From NCBI GenBank assembly GCA_958298945.1, contig OY282610.1, positions 20,856,233 through 20,920,232 on the forward strand: a stretch of 64,000 bases of DNA, read 5' to 3'. Source of the DNA: Atherix ibis. Its lineage: Eukaryota; Arthropoda; Insecta; Diptera; Athericidae. Below the pieces are notes generated by a model. That model was not told the origin of the DNA. It did no database searches and saw nothing but the letters and a program-made list of their open reading frames with translations. The first letter of the stretch is position 1; each line of letters opens with the position of its first letter. The translations under genes and the position numbers were made by a program. Shown here piece after piece: positions 12,831 through 23,484 of the stretch.

Positions 12831-12832
12831 TA

Positions 12833-13647
12833 CCATACTCTAGTACTACGTGACGCCACCAGATGTCGCTCTTTAAAGTTTCTTATTAATTGAAAAAAAT
12901 ATGTTGCCAATTTATAGAACAAACCATTAAGGGATATGTTTCTTATATATTTTTATATATACGAAATTAGTACTAAATAGACTGATTTTCAATAAATATT
13001 AATTTTTGAATTTCTAAAAATAAATAACCATTCAAGTTTGAATTGGAATTGTTGCTGGACTTTGCCAAGTTCGGAGTGTTGAACTTGGCAAAGTCATGCT
13101 GTTGACTCACTTTTCAGACTGCAATGCATTTTGACAACTGACAGCTGATATTTTGTTTAGCGTGAAGTTGGTTTCTTCAGCAATAGAGTAATTATGGGAT
13201 GGCACAGTAAACATTTTTGCCAGGTACACGAAGAAAATGTTTTGACAGAATTTTAGTGGAAAAATTGGCATTCGAAACATTGTTCTGGTAGCTTCGGTAT
13301 TAAAGATTTTGGACGTTTGGATACCTCATGTTTTCAAGGAAACATATTCGATTCGTGAACTGTGATTTACACTTGAAACGCAGAAAAGGCTCTCATTTTC
13401 TAAAGCAGATGAGATTAGGAAAGTGGACGATAACAGCCTTGAATGGTATAAGAATCAATGCTCTTTGTTGAATAAGATTGATTAATAATAACGATTAATT
13501 CCGATGCATTTTTGTCATCAACAGAACAAACTAAACTTAATCAATTAGAGGGTAGGCCACCTGTTAGTTTTTTTTTCAACTTTCAAAATATCTGTCAAAA
13601 CGTACACGTGATATTTAATTTTTTACAACTGTCAAATATTAACAGTA
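12833..13647. other. No gene recognised; contains one hairpin
   Basis: No coding sequence recognised. A perfect 15-bp hairpin lies at 13058-13095 (listed separately). The text TTTTGACAACTGACAGCTGA near 13130 resembles half of the TTTGACAGCTGTCAAA palindrome found at three other places in the window. Confidence 0.5.
13058..13095. repeat. Perfect 15-bp inverted repeat
   Basis: GACTTTGCCAAGTTC (13058-13072) and GAACTTGGCAAAGTC (13081-13095) are exact reverse complements separated by 8 bases. The transcript of either strand would fold into a hairpin. There is no T-run suggesting termination; the role is unknown. Confidence 0.85.
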
Positions 13648-14215
13648 CAAATGGGAAACCACCATTCCGGGCCGGTTAAAAAAATTTGAAGACGCAGAAT
13701 TGGAGATGTTACTGGATGAAGATCTACCATATGTAAAATACAACAGGAACTTGGGCTTGACTCAACAAGCCCTATTCCATTATTTGAAGGCCTAGGGAAT
13801 GATCCAAAAGCAAAGAAATTGGATGCCTTACGAGTTGAGGCCGAGAGACGTCGAACGGCGTTTTTCCACGTGCGAACAGCTGCTCCAATGGCAAAAAAGG
13901 AAGGTTTTCTGTATCGTCCAATCTAAAGCGATGAAAATCATGGGAGCGCCTGGGTCATGCATCAACATTGACACCTCGAAGCTCATTCTATGTATTTGGT
14001 GAGATCAACTCGGCGTGGTATATTAGGAGCTGTTGCAACCGGGTAAAACTATACCAGGCGCTCGCTACCGAATACAACTGATGCGTTTGAGCCGAGCATT
14101 GAAGGAAAAACGGCCACAATACATACAAGCAAAGACACGAAAAAGTGATTTTGCAGCACAACAACGCTCGGCCACATGTTGCTAAGTTGGTTAAAACCTA
14201 CCAGGGACATTCTGC
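13648..14215 (+). pseudogene. Mariner transposase remnant (lineage shared with 54.3 kb)
   Basis: Plus-strand translation gives FEDAELEMLLDED, then LTQQALFHYLKA, a TAG, GMIQKQRNWMPYELRPRD, VERRFSTCEQLLQWQKRK, further on LILCIW, then RYRIQLMRLSRALKEKRPQY. This order is typical of a mariner transposase from the second half of the DNA-binding domain into the catalytic core. The first ~60 residues are missing, the catalytic GDEKW region is corrupted, and the sequence fades after a degraded VKTY at about 14200. The copy at 54258-55203 shares FxDAEL, GMIQK..NW.PYEL and VERR.FTCE. Several stops and frameshifts show that it is inactive. Confidence 0.82.
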
Positions 14216-14279
14216 CCCACTACTCTCAATAGTACAATTTTATTCATGGGCTCATTACCAAAAAAATAACGCATTTTAA

Positions 14280-14650
14280 TTATGCTGTGACGTAGCATAC
14301 TTTTCACATTGACGGCCACGTTTACAAATAAAACTATCGAATTTGGGGCTCGGGAAACCCTCAAGTAATTTACGAAAAACCAATGCATCCTAAAAAAGTC
14401 ACTGTTCAATGTGGGTGAACATCTGGGCTGATGGCATCAAGAAGACCGCGCTACGAGCCATATAACACGTCAAAACCTCGGTTTTTTGCGTACTAAATTC
14501 GATGATCGCATAATCTTACGAAACGCTGAAGTGAATTTGATGCCAAGATCTTTTTTCTTTGAGACTATTTGAAAGAAAAAGTGTATTTCAATCATCCTAG
14601 AATAATTTAAGAACTAAAGGACGGTATATGTCCGCAAATGATTTTTGTTG
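14280..14650 (+). pseudogene. DD41D-type transposase remnant lacking the third catalytic motif
   Basis: Plus strand reads HIDGHVYK, a stop, NYRIWGSGNPQVIYEKP and MHPKKVTVQCG at 14310-14430, matching the family stretch after the first catalytic acid (DEAHF.LDG.VNKQN.RIWG...PHP.KVTVWCG). A large internal deletion joins this to LRTKFDDRIILRNAEVN and LKEKVYFNHP at 14490-14610. The segment expected to carry CDLTPLD is missing between MPRS and FFL. The copy is therefore doubly deleted. It is in the same orientation as, and directly downstream of, the mariner remnant ending near 14215. Confidence 0.72.
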
Positions 14651-14945
14651 TAACTGTAAAAAAGGAGATTATTTATCACCTTTTCTGTTCACATCCCTCC
14701 GAAGGTGAACTCTGGGCGATATTTTTTTCGATGATTTGAGTCATATTGCGTTCGTGTATATCACAAAAATCAAACATTTTGCACTCGCTTCCAATTAGTT
14801 CTTAGGATGCCATCAACTTCGGTGATGACGTAGTATCACAACGTTTCTAATTTTGGTCTAAGTGTGTCCGACTGATACAGAATACACCAACTCTAACATA
14901 ATCTAACCTAACCTAACATAACCAACAATATGTGTGCGTTTTTTT
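14651..14945. other. No gene recognised
   Basis: Unique sequence. Bases 14894-14925 hold a short run of TAACC-like pentamers, which resembles the insect telomere unit TTAGG but is only two to three units long. Confidence 0.45.
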
Positions 14946-15070
14946 AGTTTAAAAAAAACCCAACAGGTGGCCAATCTCTAAGAGTGGTCAGAATTGATGA
15001 GCGCTTTTTTTATGAGTACCAATTCTGACTACTCTTAGAGGTTGGCCATCTTTTGGGTTTTTTTTAAACT
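14946..15070. repeat. Fold-back element with 51-bp arms
   Basis: The left arm 14946-14996 begins AGTTTAAAAAAAACCCAACA and continues GTGGCCAATCTCTAAGAG. The right arm 15020-15070 is its reverse complement with about five mismatches. The loop is 23 bases. A/T-rich ends and a symmetric core suggest a small MITE or a collapsed inverted duplication. No target duplication was identified. Confidence 0.85.
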
Positions 15071-16189
15071 GAAAAAATATCAATGTGTGTTCCAATTTTA
15101 TTAAAACTATAAAAATTTTCAAGAAATATTGAAGATTGTCTTACAATCCTTTGACAACGTCACCAAAACTAATTTGCATATCAGTTCAGTTTAGTTGTTC
15201 AATAACAATGATTATGAATTTACAAACTCATTGTGAGGTGAATATGTATTTTTAAGGTGGTAAGAGTTTCTTTGGAAGGAGGAGCGGTGAGTATTGGGGT
15301 TCCGGATTGTTGATATTGAAATATTTTGCTATCGTTATTGAGCCTTTATATTTGTAGCTGTTTAGTCGCCGATAGGCTCGAACTGCAACATTTTCTTAAC
15401 GTATCGAAAAAGAGAAACAAAATCCATTAAAAAAAAAATAATTTTTAACAAATTAAAGATAAATCGGTAAAATTTGAAATGTTCATCGTCATGTTCTTTT
15501 TCTCCATTTTAAAATAAGTCACATAATTTTAACACCTCCACTATATCCAATATGGACACTATCTAAATTTGAATAAAACCAAAACACACCTTGGCCTACC
15601 TTCACACTTTCAACCATCTTGCCCCAATTGTGTCCAAGATTATTGAAATACTGTTCACTAAAATAAATCAGATTCAAAAAATGACAGCTTTTCTTCCCCA
15701 TTCCTAGAAAATGTGAATAAGAGCAAAAACTAAAAGCTATTCATATTCATGCTGTCAATATGACAATTGACACACAAAGTCACGTGGAGGTGGTTTTAAA
15801 CAATTTTTTGTTTATTTGTTGTCTTTTTTTTTGTGCACCCTATTTTTATAGAATAAAAATATAGGAAAAAAAAATCTATTATAAAATAAAATTGCTTACC
15901 AATGTTTTAACACCATTCGACAATAATTTACCATGTTTTTGTGGAGGTATCCGATGATCGATAGTGCGACATGGCAACAATCTCAAACTAAACGCCTTCG
16001 TCAGATACTATTGAATTTAGCAGAATTTTCGGTATTTTTTTCTTTTTTCTTAATGCAAATAATAATCAATAAATTTACGTAAATGCTGCGATATCCATTT
16101 TATTTGTTTAGAAAGTATAGCCATGTCATTTGACAGCTGTCATTTAACACCATTTTTATCCACGTGTCCATTTTGGTCTGAAATTATCA
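15071..16189. other. No gene recognised
   Basis: Unique AT-rich sequence. The frame at 15519-15701 (minus) has no recognised motif. At 16125-16145 the text CATTTGACAGCTGTCATTTA contains the 12-bp palindrome TGACAGCTGTCA, which recurs at 19283 and 48928. Confidence 0.45.
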
Positions 16190-16385
16190 TTTTGGTTCGT
16201 ATTTCTTTGAAAATGAAGAAGAAGAAAATGCCGGGTTTTTTTTTTTGTGGCCTGAACTTAAAAATTGTTATTAAGACCATGTGTAGTTTTTAATTTTGCA
16301 CAAAAGTTCCCGACGACGCATTAATTTGGACGTTTGCTGATGCCAATCGACCTACAAGTTGGTAAGATCTTTTATTGTAATTTTG
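16190..16385 (+). pseudogene. DD41D-type transposase remnant (short)
   Basis: Plus-strand reading gives GSYFFENEEEENA (family IGPYFFENE..NA), then WPELKNCY and DHV near 16250-16285 (family WP.LEDLNLDHMWF). After a deletion, 16315-16370 aligns base by base with the segment coding RVISR..DVNWPPRSC, but shifted by one frame. First and third catalytic residues are not recognisable. The call rests on motif order and on similarity to the copies at 23485-23760 and 49241-50935. Confidence 0.6.
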
Positions 16386-16529
16386 CACAGGTAAAGAATG
16401 AAATTTAACAAAAAAGCTATATTACTTTTGAAAGCACAAATTCGATTGGGTTTTATTTATGAATTAGAAGAAAAAGGAAAAAAAATTATATTCAAAAATA
16501 GAATCCTTTTTAACGATTTTATTCCTTTT

Positions 16530-16534
<5 letters not shown>

Positions 16535-16570
<36 letters not shown>
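16535..16570. repeat. (CT)18 microsatellite
   Basis: Uninterrupted CT dinucleotides, preceded by a T-run. Confidence 0.98.
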
Positions 16571-16572
<2 letters not shown>

Positions 16573-17935
16573 GGTATTATTCGCATTAAAAGGGAATAAA
16601 ATTGGTTTTTTCTTTGATGCATTTTAAAGGATATAATATAAAATAAAACGACCATCCAATATTGTTGGTATTGAGATTGAACACAATCGGAATGTTACGG
16701 CCTGTTGCATTTTAATAGGAAATATCTTCGAGTGACCTTTTATTGATATAGAAATTCAATGGGGGGAAAAAAATACAATTTTGAATATTCACACATTATT
16801 AAATTGTTAGTAAAAGTTTCTATCCGAACCCAACCCAGGAAGAGTAGTTACTCTATATCCAAAAGAACTGACGCCTATCCGGCGGTGCCCACTGACCACT
16901 TCACTTAGAACAACACAGTCCAACCGAACCTAAATCAATCCAATCGAGCCAACGACTTTTCACCTGAATGACCTGCTTGGGTGTTCATTGATTCAATGCC
17001 AGATTACCTTCTATAAGCCAAGGACGATCTCTCTTCATCCTTTTTTCTCTTTTATCCATAACAACAATAAATGAAAAAAAAAATTGTTTTTCTAAAATCA
17101 AAAACCAACGAAAAATATCTTAACCCATATTAACTCATTTGAGTGGCTAATTAAATTTGCTCGAATTTAATTTCAGAGTAATTTTTTCACTTATTATTAT
17201 TATTATTATTTTTTTTTTTTTTTTTTTGTGTAATTTTCTTATTACATTTGGCTAACACTCTCTTAAATATTGCTATTATTATAATTTTGCTGTTTGATCA
17301 TCCATTTCGAAATGGGCGAGTCCAGTCTATCTTTGTTTGATGGGCACAGGTTAATTATGCTGTTCGCCCCTTAATTTTCCAATGATTGCGTGCAGCACGT
17401 AAGCTGCTTATTGACTGAACAAAAATTATTTAAAAAAAAAAAAAAAAAAAAAAGTTACATAAATAATTGCTCAAAGTAAATGAACATTTTGGACATTTTA
17501 TAGTATTTAAGGTGTAATATTGTTAAAGGAAAAACAAAAAATACTAAAAATATTCTAACAGAACAATTTTTAAAAATAATATTTTTTTCTGTTTGATAGT
17601 TTCATGTCAATATATAGTATATGTCTTGAGGGGGTGGGGGGTTGTTTGGGTTGTATATGGTGGATGTGGAAGAAAAAAGTTTTTCTTTGTTTTCCAAATA
17701 GAGGCAAATATTTTAAATGGCGCTTTCAGAGGTCTTTTAAAAAATTTTTGCAGCTCATCCATTTCAATTCACATCCAGCTTCCCGTACCAACCACCTCCC
17801 CCCTCCACCCTACCCAACTCCCAAAGAAACACATGTCAATGTATGGTAAAATATAGTCAAAGGGAAAATTCGGTTTATTTTACAATTTTGCTTTGGTGAA
17901 GGAGGAAATTATAAGCCAGGCAACTGAAATTGTGA
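16571..17935. other. No gene recognised; simple repeats
   Basis: Contains a TTA run merging into poly-T (about 17190-17228) and a poly-A run (17432-17453). Bases 16830-17000 are less AT-rich but give no recognisable frame. Two overlapping frames at 17593-17856 have no known motif. Confidence 0.45.
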
Positions 17936-17939
17936 ACAG

Positions 17940-18665
17940 TGTACATGGTTCCGATACTGTCACAGCCAATTACGCACAAGGAGCTAAAGATCGACCACAA
18001 AACAGGTTTAAACCATCTGCATAAAGCTGTATTAAGAAAGAAAGTGCCAAAGCCTTGGCCAAACGGAATGAAATCGACCCACTTCTTAAACGGGGTTGAT
18101 AAATGGGTGATTGGGGATGAGAAATGGGTGATTGTAGATGAGAAATGGGATACACCCAATATTGTTTAAAAACTTTCGTGATCGAAGCGCGGTGAAGCGC
18201 AAAAGATTAAATTAGGACCTCTTCTATCAATAATTGACCAGTAGCGTCAAAAATTGCCAAACAGGAGAGGTGTTGTGTTCTATCTGCGTAAGCCTTGGCC
18301 AAACGGAATGAAATCGACCCATTTCTTTAACGGGGATAAGAAATGGGTAATTGGGGATGAAAAATGGATGATTGTAGATGAGAAATGGGACACACACAAT
18401 ATTGTGCAAAGGCCATCATGGTCAAAGCGCGGTAAAGCGGCTCAAACGGTGGTCAAACCAGGGCTAACGGCCATGAAGGTTTTGCTTTGCAATTGGTGGG
18501 ACTGGAAAGGAATCATCTACTAAAAGCTGCTTACATATGGCCAAACACTAAATTAGGATCTCTACTGGCAACAATTGGACCGTTTGAAGCTGGCGATTGA
18601 CCAAAAATGGCCAAAATTGGCCAACACGCGAATTGTTGTGTTCTATCAGTACAAGTTAAGATGAG
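17940..18665 (+). pseudogene. Mariner transposase remnant with an internal direct duplication
   Basis: The plus strand gives IDHKTGLNHLHKAV (DNA-binding domain), then in a shifted frame AKRNEIDPFL, then GDEKWV (first catalytic D). Further on are DNIV..SWSKRGKAAQT, KPGLTAMKVLLCNWWDWKG, YGQTLN, QQLDRLKLAIDQK and a decayed VVFY near 18640, just before the second catalytic position. The core occurs twice: AAGCCTTGGCCAAACGGAAT starts at about 18049 and again at 18291, each followed by the catalytic segment, and the first copy continues into its own degraded LNSDLYCQQL and NRRGVVF. Within each copy the GDEKW segment is itself repeated as a ~24-bp unit (VDKWV, GDEKWV, VDEKWD). Stops and frameshifts are numerous. 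Confidence 0.8.
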
Positions 18666-18734
18666 ATTTCTGGCAGCAATCGATCCAATTTTTAATGAAT
18701 TTTTCGCATATTTCGGACTATAATTTGGAGTCAA

Positions 18735-19160
18735 ATTTCACCATCTTGGAGGGTAATTAACATCCCCAAATCCCAAAAATTTTACGAACATGAAACTTTT
18801 CGCATTATATAGCAATAATTTGCCATGTTCTATGCCCGATACTGCTGCCTACTCTTAACCATATTGGATCTAGATTAAAACTTTTAATCTAGATCCAATA
18901 TGGTTAAGAGAAGTTCAAACTAAAAAAAAGTCCGTTTTAATATGGCCATAGTACCCAAAAATTCGAGGTAACTTTTGCTCTTTCCAGTTTCAAAAAAAAA
19001 AAAACATAGGCCAATGATACCTTTGACAATCACTTTTCAGGCATATAAAAGCTTTTTTTTATAATTACATAATTATTGGTTTTTAAAATCCTATTTGTGG
19101 CTTATAACCGTACCAACCGTGCGAGAATTGTGCCTCATCGTTGAAGAAAAATTTGTTCGA
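18735..19160 (-). pseudogene. DD41D-type transposase remnant with a palindromic core
   Basis: Minus strand from 19160: FFFNDEAQFSHG (family FSDEAHF, first catalytic region), then GIIGLCF near 19010 (IGPYFF), then NLDPIWL near 18890 (NLDHMWF). Finally GFGDVNYPPRW, a stop and NLT appear at 18790-18740 (DVNWPPRSCDLT). The motif order and spacing fit one decayed transposase gene. The NLDPIW segment is present twice in opposite orientation, forming the perfect palindrome at 18852-18910. Confidence 0.7.
18852..18910. repeat. Perfect 29-bp palindrome with a one-base centre
   Basis: Arms 18852-18880 and 18882-18910 are exact reverse complements, starting CTCTTAACCATATTGGATCT. The centre is a single C at 18881. 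The right arm matches the transposase segment coding NLDxMW in related remnants, so the palindrome is an inverted duplication of transposon sequence. Confidence 0.95.
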
Positions 19161-19282
19161 CAAATCAGTATACAAATAATCATCATTTTGGAGAAAGTTT
19201 TCACAATTTTAGAGGATAATCAATCAACAATAAAAAAATGGTAAACTATAATCTAAACAGAAATTTTCTTGAGTGACATATG

Positions 19283-19302
19283 CATTTGACAGCTGTCAAA
19301 TG
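19283..19302. repeat. Perfect 20-bp palindrome
   Basis: CATTTGACAGCTGTCAAATG equals its own reverse complement. Shortened versions occur at 16125-16145 and 48928-48945. All three lie 5' of a DD41D-type transposase remnant or array. Confidence 0.95.
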
Positions 19303-20045
19303 ACAGGATTGAAGTTGCCGAAGTGCAAAATTGATAACTCTTTGTGAGGATTGCAAAAACATAAAAATTATTTCCCGGATCGGGTTTGAGGACTTAAATC
19401 CTTTTGAGAACTAAAATTTTCCGCGTAGTAGGCGTATTGAAGTACAGAACTTTAGGACCCATTCGCCGACAGATATGTGGTATCTAAGCTATTTCTTAAG
19501 CTGCAAGAGAGTTAACAACTGCTACGGATAAGCCGCCCTTTTCCAGTTGTCATTAAATCAGGGCATTGTTAAAACAAGTTCTTTAATCGTTATTACAGCA
19601 TCGACGACTCAGCTTTGCATTTTTTTATGGAAAAAACTCCTAAAAAAAAAAATCTTTTTGCCTCCAAAACTAACTACTTTTTAATAAAACAAAAATGAAA
19701 TGTCAAAAAACTTTTCATTATTCGATTTTCTATTTTTACACATATTCCAAAAAAAGCTTATTTATATTTAAAGAGGCACAGTTTCTGGTATCAGTAAACT
19801 AGAAGTAACATAGTACATCGCCCTTCATTTCCAATAGTTAATAAAGTTTACTCAATATTTTATGTCACTGTAAATTCGTTTTTTTCGATTGGTTTTTTCA
19901 CAAGATGTGTTTTAAATAAAATATAGAAAATACTAGAAAAAGATTATTAGTTAAAAAGTGTTAAATAATTAATCAAATTTTATCTGAGAGCCGTATTTTA
20001 ATTGAAATGCAACTTAATTACCAATTTTCGAGCATTGATTAATCA
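19303..20045. other. No gene recognised
   Basis: AT-rich unique sequence without recognisable frames or repeats. Confidence 0.45.
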
Positions 20046-20049
20046 TTTT

Positions 20050-20960
20050 AATACGCCGCCTACGCCGCCTACGCCGCCACTGTAATGCGATCGACCAACC
20101 ATTTACGAGCACAGTGACGGAGCCATATATGCTGTTGTTAATGTTTTTTTGAGATTTTCTTGATATTTTCTTGGTTAATGTTGACGGTTTTTTGCTATAT
20201 TTTTCTTTGTTGATTTTTGTTACTGTTTTAGACTTCTTCTTGGATATTTATAGCTTAGTTAAAAAAATATATACGGAAGACCATAGAATATTTGTTTTTT
20301 TTTTTTGGTTGATTTATGAATTTAACACTTAAACATAACTAACTATGTTGATTATGTTAAGTGGACACGTTTTATGAACCGTACGCATATGTTTTTTTTT
20401 GAAGTAAATTAAGATTGAAAATTATAGAAATTTTACGATTACCATTCTTCCACCAAATGTAAATATTTACAAAAAGATTTTACAATTGAATTTTCCATTG
20501 TAAAATATGTTCAATCAACTTACAGTAATTCTAAAATAAGGAAATAATTATTAATGTTTTGTAAAAAAAAATTTGCAAAATACATCGCCTACGCCGCCAC
20601 TGTGGTGCGATCGACCAATCACAAATGAGCACAGTGACGGAGCCATATATGCTGTTGTTCATTTTTTGTTTTTTGGATATTTTCTTGATATTTTCTTCGT
20701 TAATGTTGACGTTTTTTTTTGCTATATTTTTCTTTGTTGATTTTTGTTACTATTTTAGAACTAACTAGATTGATTATGTTAAGTGGACACGTTTTATGAA
20801 CCGTACGCATATGTTTTTATTGAAGTAAAATAAGATTGAAAATTATAGAAATTGTACGATTACCATTCTTCCACCAAATGTAAACATTTACGAAAAGATT
20901 TTACAATTGAATTTTCCATTCCAAAATAAGGAAATAATTATTTATGTTTTTGCAAATATC
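20050..20960. repeat. Two-copy direct duplication, ~520 bp offset
   Basis: ACGCCGCCACTGT at 20071 recurs at 20591. The following GCGATCGACCAA, GAGCACAGTGACGGAGCCAT and ATGCTGTTGTT are shared, as are later landmarks such as AAGTGGACACGTTTTATGAA. The second copy lacks about 100 bp internally, because later landmarks are only 422 bp apart. The first copy opens with three CGCCGCCTA units, a GC-rich oddity in this AT-rich window. No coding potential recognised. Confidence 0.85.
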
Positions 20961-22030
20961 GAAATAATTTCCACAAACAACAGAATTACGATTATAAATA
21001 AGTAAGATTGAATACGTCCATTATTGCATATTTTTACAATAGAAGAAAAAAATTTGAACATTTTCAGTTGGGGTTTTTTTCTTTTCCTAATCGTTTTTTT
21101 TTGTATTGGAACTTCTGAAATATAAATAAATACCCACTATATGTATGCAGTTCGAGTATAGCAGTGACTTTCGATTTTCAGAACAATCCCAAGAGACCCT
21201 TAGTCGCCACCACAAAAACTATAATTGCCCTCATTCACTATGAAAATATAAAAATCTCCTGCAGCTCTTTACACTCATTACAATGATACTTAACGATATG
21301 CTTATGGTGGAGTTTTTGTGTTCTTTTCATATTTTTTTTTGTACTCAATTAAAAATCCCCACAGGGATACTATCGAATTGAACAATTAATAAAACAAATT
21401 CACAATGGCCATTATGGATAACATTTCATTTTCATTTCTACTCTCTGTTCACATTTAATTCATTTTATTATTCAGAAAATAATCGAAAATGAATAAGAAT
21501 TGTTGAAGGGTCGATGATGATGGTGGATAGGGATTATTTCTTATATTACACGGAACAGTAAACGGAAAAAAAAAATTCTTTCAGCTCCTTTTTACTATTG
21601 TCAAGGATTTATTTGAATATCGTTAAATGAAAATTTCTTAAAGTTAGTTTTCAATTATACGACAAAATAGTAAATGATAATTATAAAAAGTACAAAGGAA
21701 AATATTGCTTATAAAAGAAAATCCTTTTTAGAATAAAAAAAAAATTATAATTAATAAAGTTCTGTTACCGAAAATGAGAACAACTAATGAATGGTTCAGC
21801 CTTCAGAATGGACAGTTATACTTAATCAAAAGTAAAGATTAATTAGAAATTCTTAAATTATATGTCAAGCATGACTCAATTTGAATAGTGAAAAAAATAT
21901 TGTAAAAAAAAACGAAGAAGAAAAATTCATAAAAATGGATTGGAAGTTTATTATTTGCGACAGCTTAATTAATTCATTTTTAACTTGGGAAAAACAAAAA
22001 TATATAAAAAAACAATCAGTTTTAAGAAAA
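20961..22030. other. No gene recognised
   Basis: AT-rich unique sequence. No frame or repeat is supported. Confidence 0.45.
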
Positions 22031-22032
22031 TC

Positions 22033-23375
22033 CTTGAACGAAGTGAACTATTGAGAAAATATTCTTAAAGACAATTTGGGCTTATGAACAGCAACAATTC
22101 AAGCAAATCTGCATAGTCTGATTGGTTATCTTATATAAATTGTTCATTTTCAAATTTTTTTCTTTTCAAATTGTAAATTTGAAATATTAAACTTAAAAAT
22201 ACGTTACAATAACGGGTTAGCCATTTTGTTTTTCGAAAAGTTGCGCCCAGTTTTTTGGCAATTGCGTCAAATTTATTATTTTATAATATGGGGCGTTTAT
22301 AAAACGTATATAAATTAAGCTTAATTAATTAATTTTCAACTTGGGGTAAAAAACAATTAGTTTTAATTAAATACTTGAACGTAGTGGACTATTAGGAAAA
22401 TATTCTTAAAGACAATTTGGGCTTATGAACAGCAACAATTCTAGCAAATCTGCATAGTCCGATTTGTTATCTTATATAAATTGTTGTATAATTTTTTTTA
22501 AATTATTGAAAAACTTCAAATTTGTAGTCAAAGTATTTAAGAAATATTAAACTTAAAAACGCGTTACAATAACGGGTCAGCCATTTTGTTTTTTTGAAAA
22601 GTTGCGCCCAGTTTTTTGTCAAATGCTTCAAGTTTATTATTTTATAATATGGGGCGTTTATAAAACGTATATAAATTAAGCTTAATTAATTAATTTTCAA
22701 CTTGGGGTAAAAAACAATTAGTTTTAATTAAATCCTTGAACGAAGTGAACTATTGAGAAAATATTCTTAAAGACAATTTGGGCTTATGAACAGTAATAAT
22801 TCAAGCAAATCTGCATAGTCTGATTGGTTATCTTATATAAATTGTTCATTTTCAAATTTTTTTCTTTTCAAATTGTAAATTTGAAATATTAAACTTAAAA
22901 ATACGTTACAATAACGGGTTAGCCATTTTGTTTTTTTTTAAAAGTTGCGCCCAGTTTTTTTTGGCAAATGCTTCAAGTTTATTATTTTATAATGTGGGGC
23001 GTTTATAAAACGTATATAAATTAAGCTTAATTAATTAATTTTCAACTTGGGGAAAAACAAAAAAAAACCAATTAGTTTTAATTAAATCCTTGAACGAAGT
23101 GGACTATTGAGAAAATATTCTTAAAGCCAATTTGGGATTATGAACAGTAATAATTCAAGAAAATCTTCATAATCTGGTTGGTTATCTTATATAAATTGTT
23201 ATATAATTTTTTTTAAATTATTGAAAAACTTCAAATTTGTAGTCAAAGTATTTAAGAAATATTAAACTTAAAAACACGTTACAATAACGGTTTAGCCATT
23301 TTGTTTTTTTTGAAAAGTTGCGCCCAGTTTTTTGTCAAATGCTTCAAGTTTATTATATTATAATGTTTGGCGTTT
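22033..23375. repeat. SatD: four ~350-bp units in ABAB order
   Basis: CTTGAACGAAGTGaACTATT or its variants begin units at 22033, 22374, 22735 and 23089 (spacings 341, 361, 354). Shared landmarks are GACAATTTGGGCTTATGAAC, CGTTACAATAACGGGT, AGTTGCGCCCAGTTTTTTG and GGGCGTTTATAAAACGTATA. Units 1 and 3 share a middle segment with TTCATTTTCAAATTTTTTTC. Units 2 and 4 share a different middle with TTGAAAAACTTCAAATTTGT. The repeating entity is therefore an A-B dimer of about 700-715 bp. Confidence 0.92.
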
Positions 23376-23484
23376 AACTGACAATATAGTTAAGGCTCAT
23401 TTTTCACCCCATAGATACGTCACATTTCTGCTGCCATAAAAGGATATTATAGTCAAGGTTCATTTTTCACCCAGTAGATTGTCA

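Larger units (their letters stand above)
11573..12832 (-). mobile_element. Mariner transposon with both terminal inverted repeats
   Basis: The element is bounded by TA dinucleotides (11573-11574 and 12831-12832), as expected for mariner target duplications. The first 30 bases from each end, read inward, agree at 28 positions and both begin TACGAGGGTCATTCAACA. The length between the TAs is 1256 bp, close to the usual 1.3 kb. It encodes one transposase on the minus strand, which is broken, so this copy should not move by itself. The inverted repeats look intact, so it could in principle be acted on in trans by a related transposase. Confidence 0.93.

Noticed and set aside
14894..14925. TAACC pentamers as an interstitial telomere repeat
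   Set aside because: Only two or three imperfect units of TTAGG type are present, too few to distinguish from chance in AT-rich DNA.
16464..16655. Frame with a run of alternating R and E residues, and its mirror with alternating L and S
   Set aside because: It is a translation of the (CT)n microsatellite.
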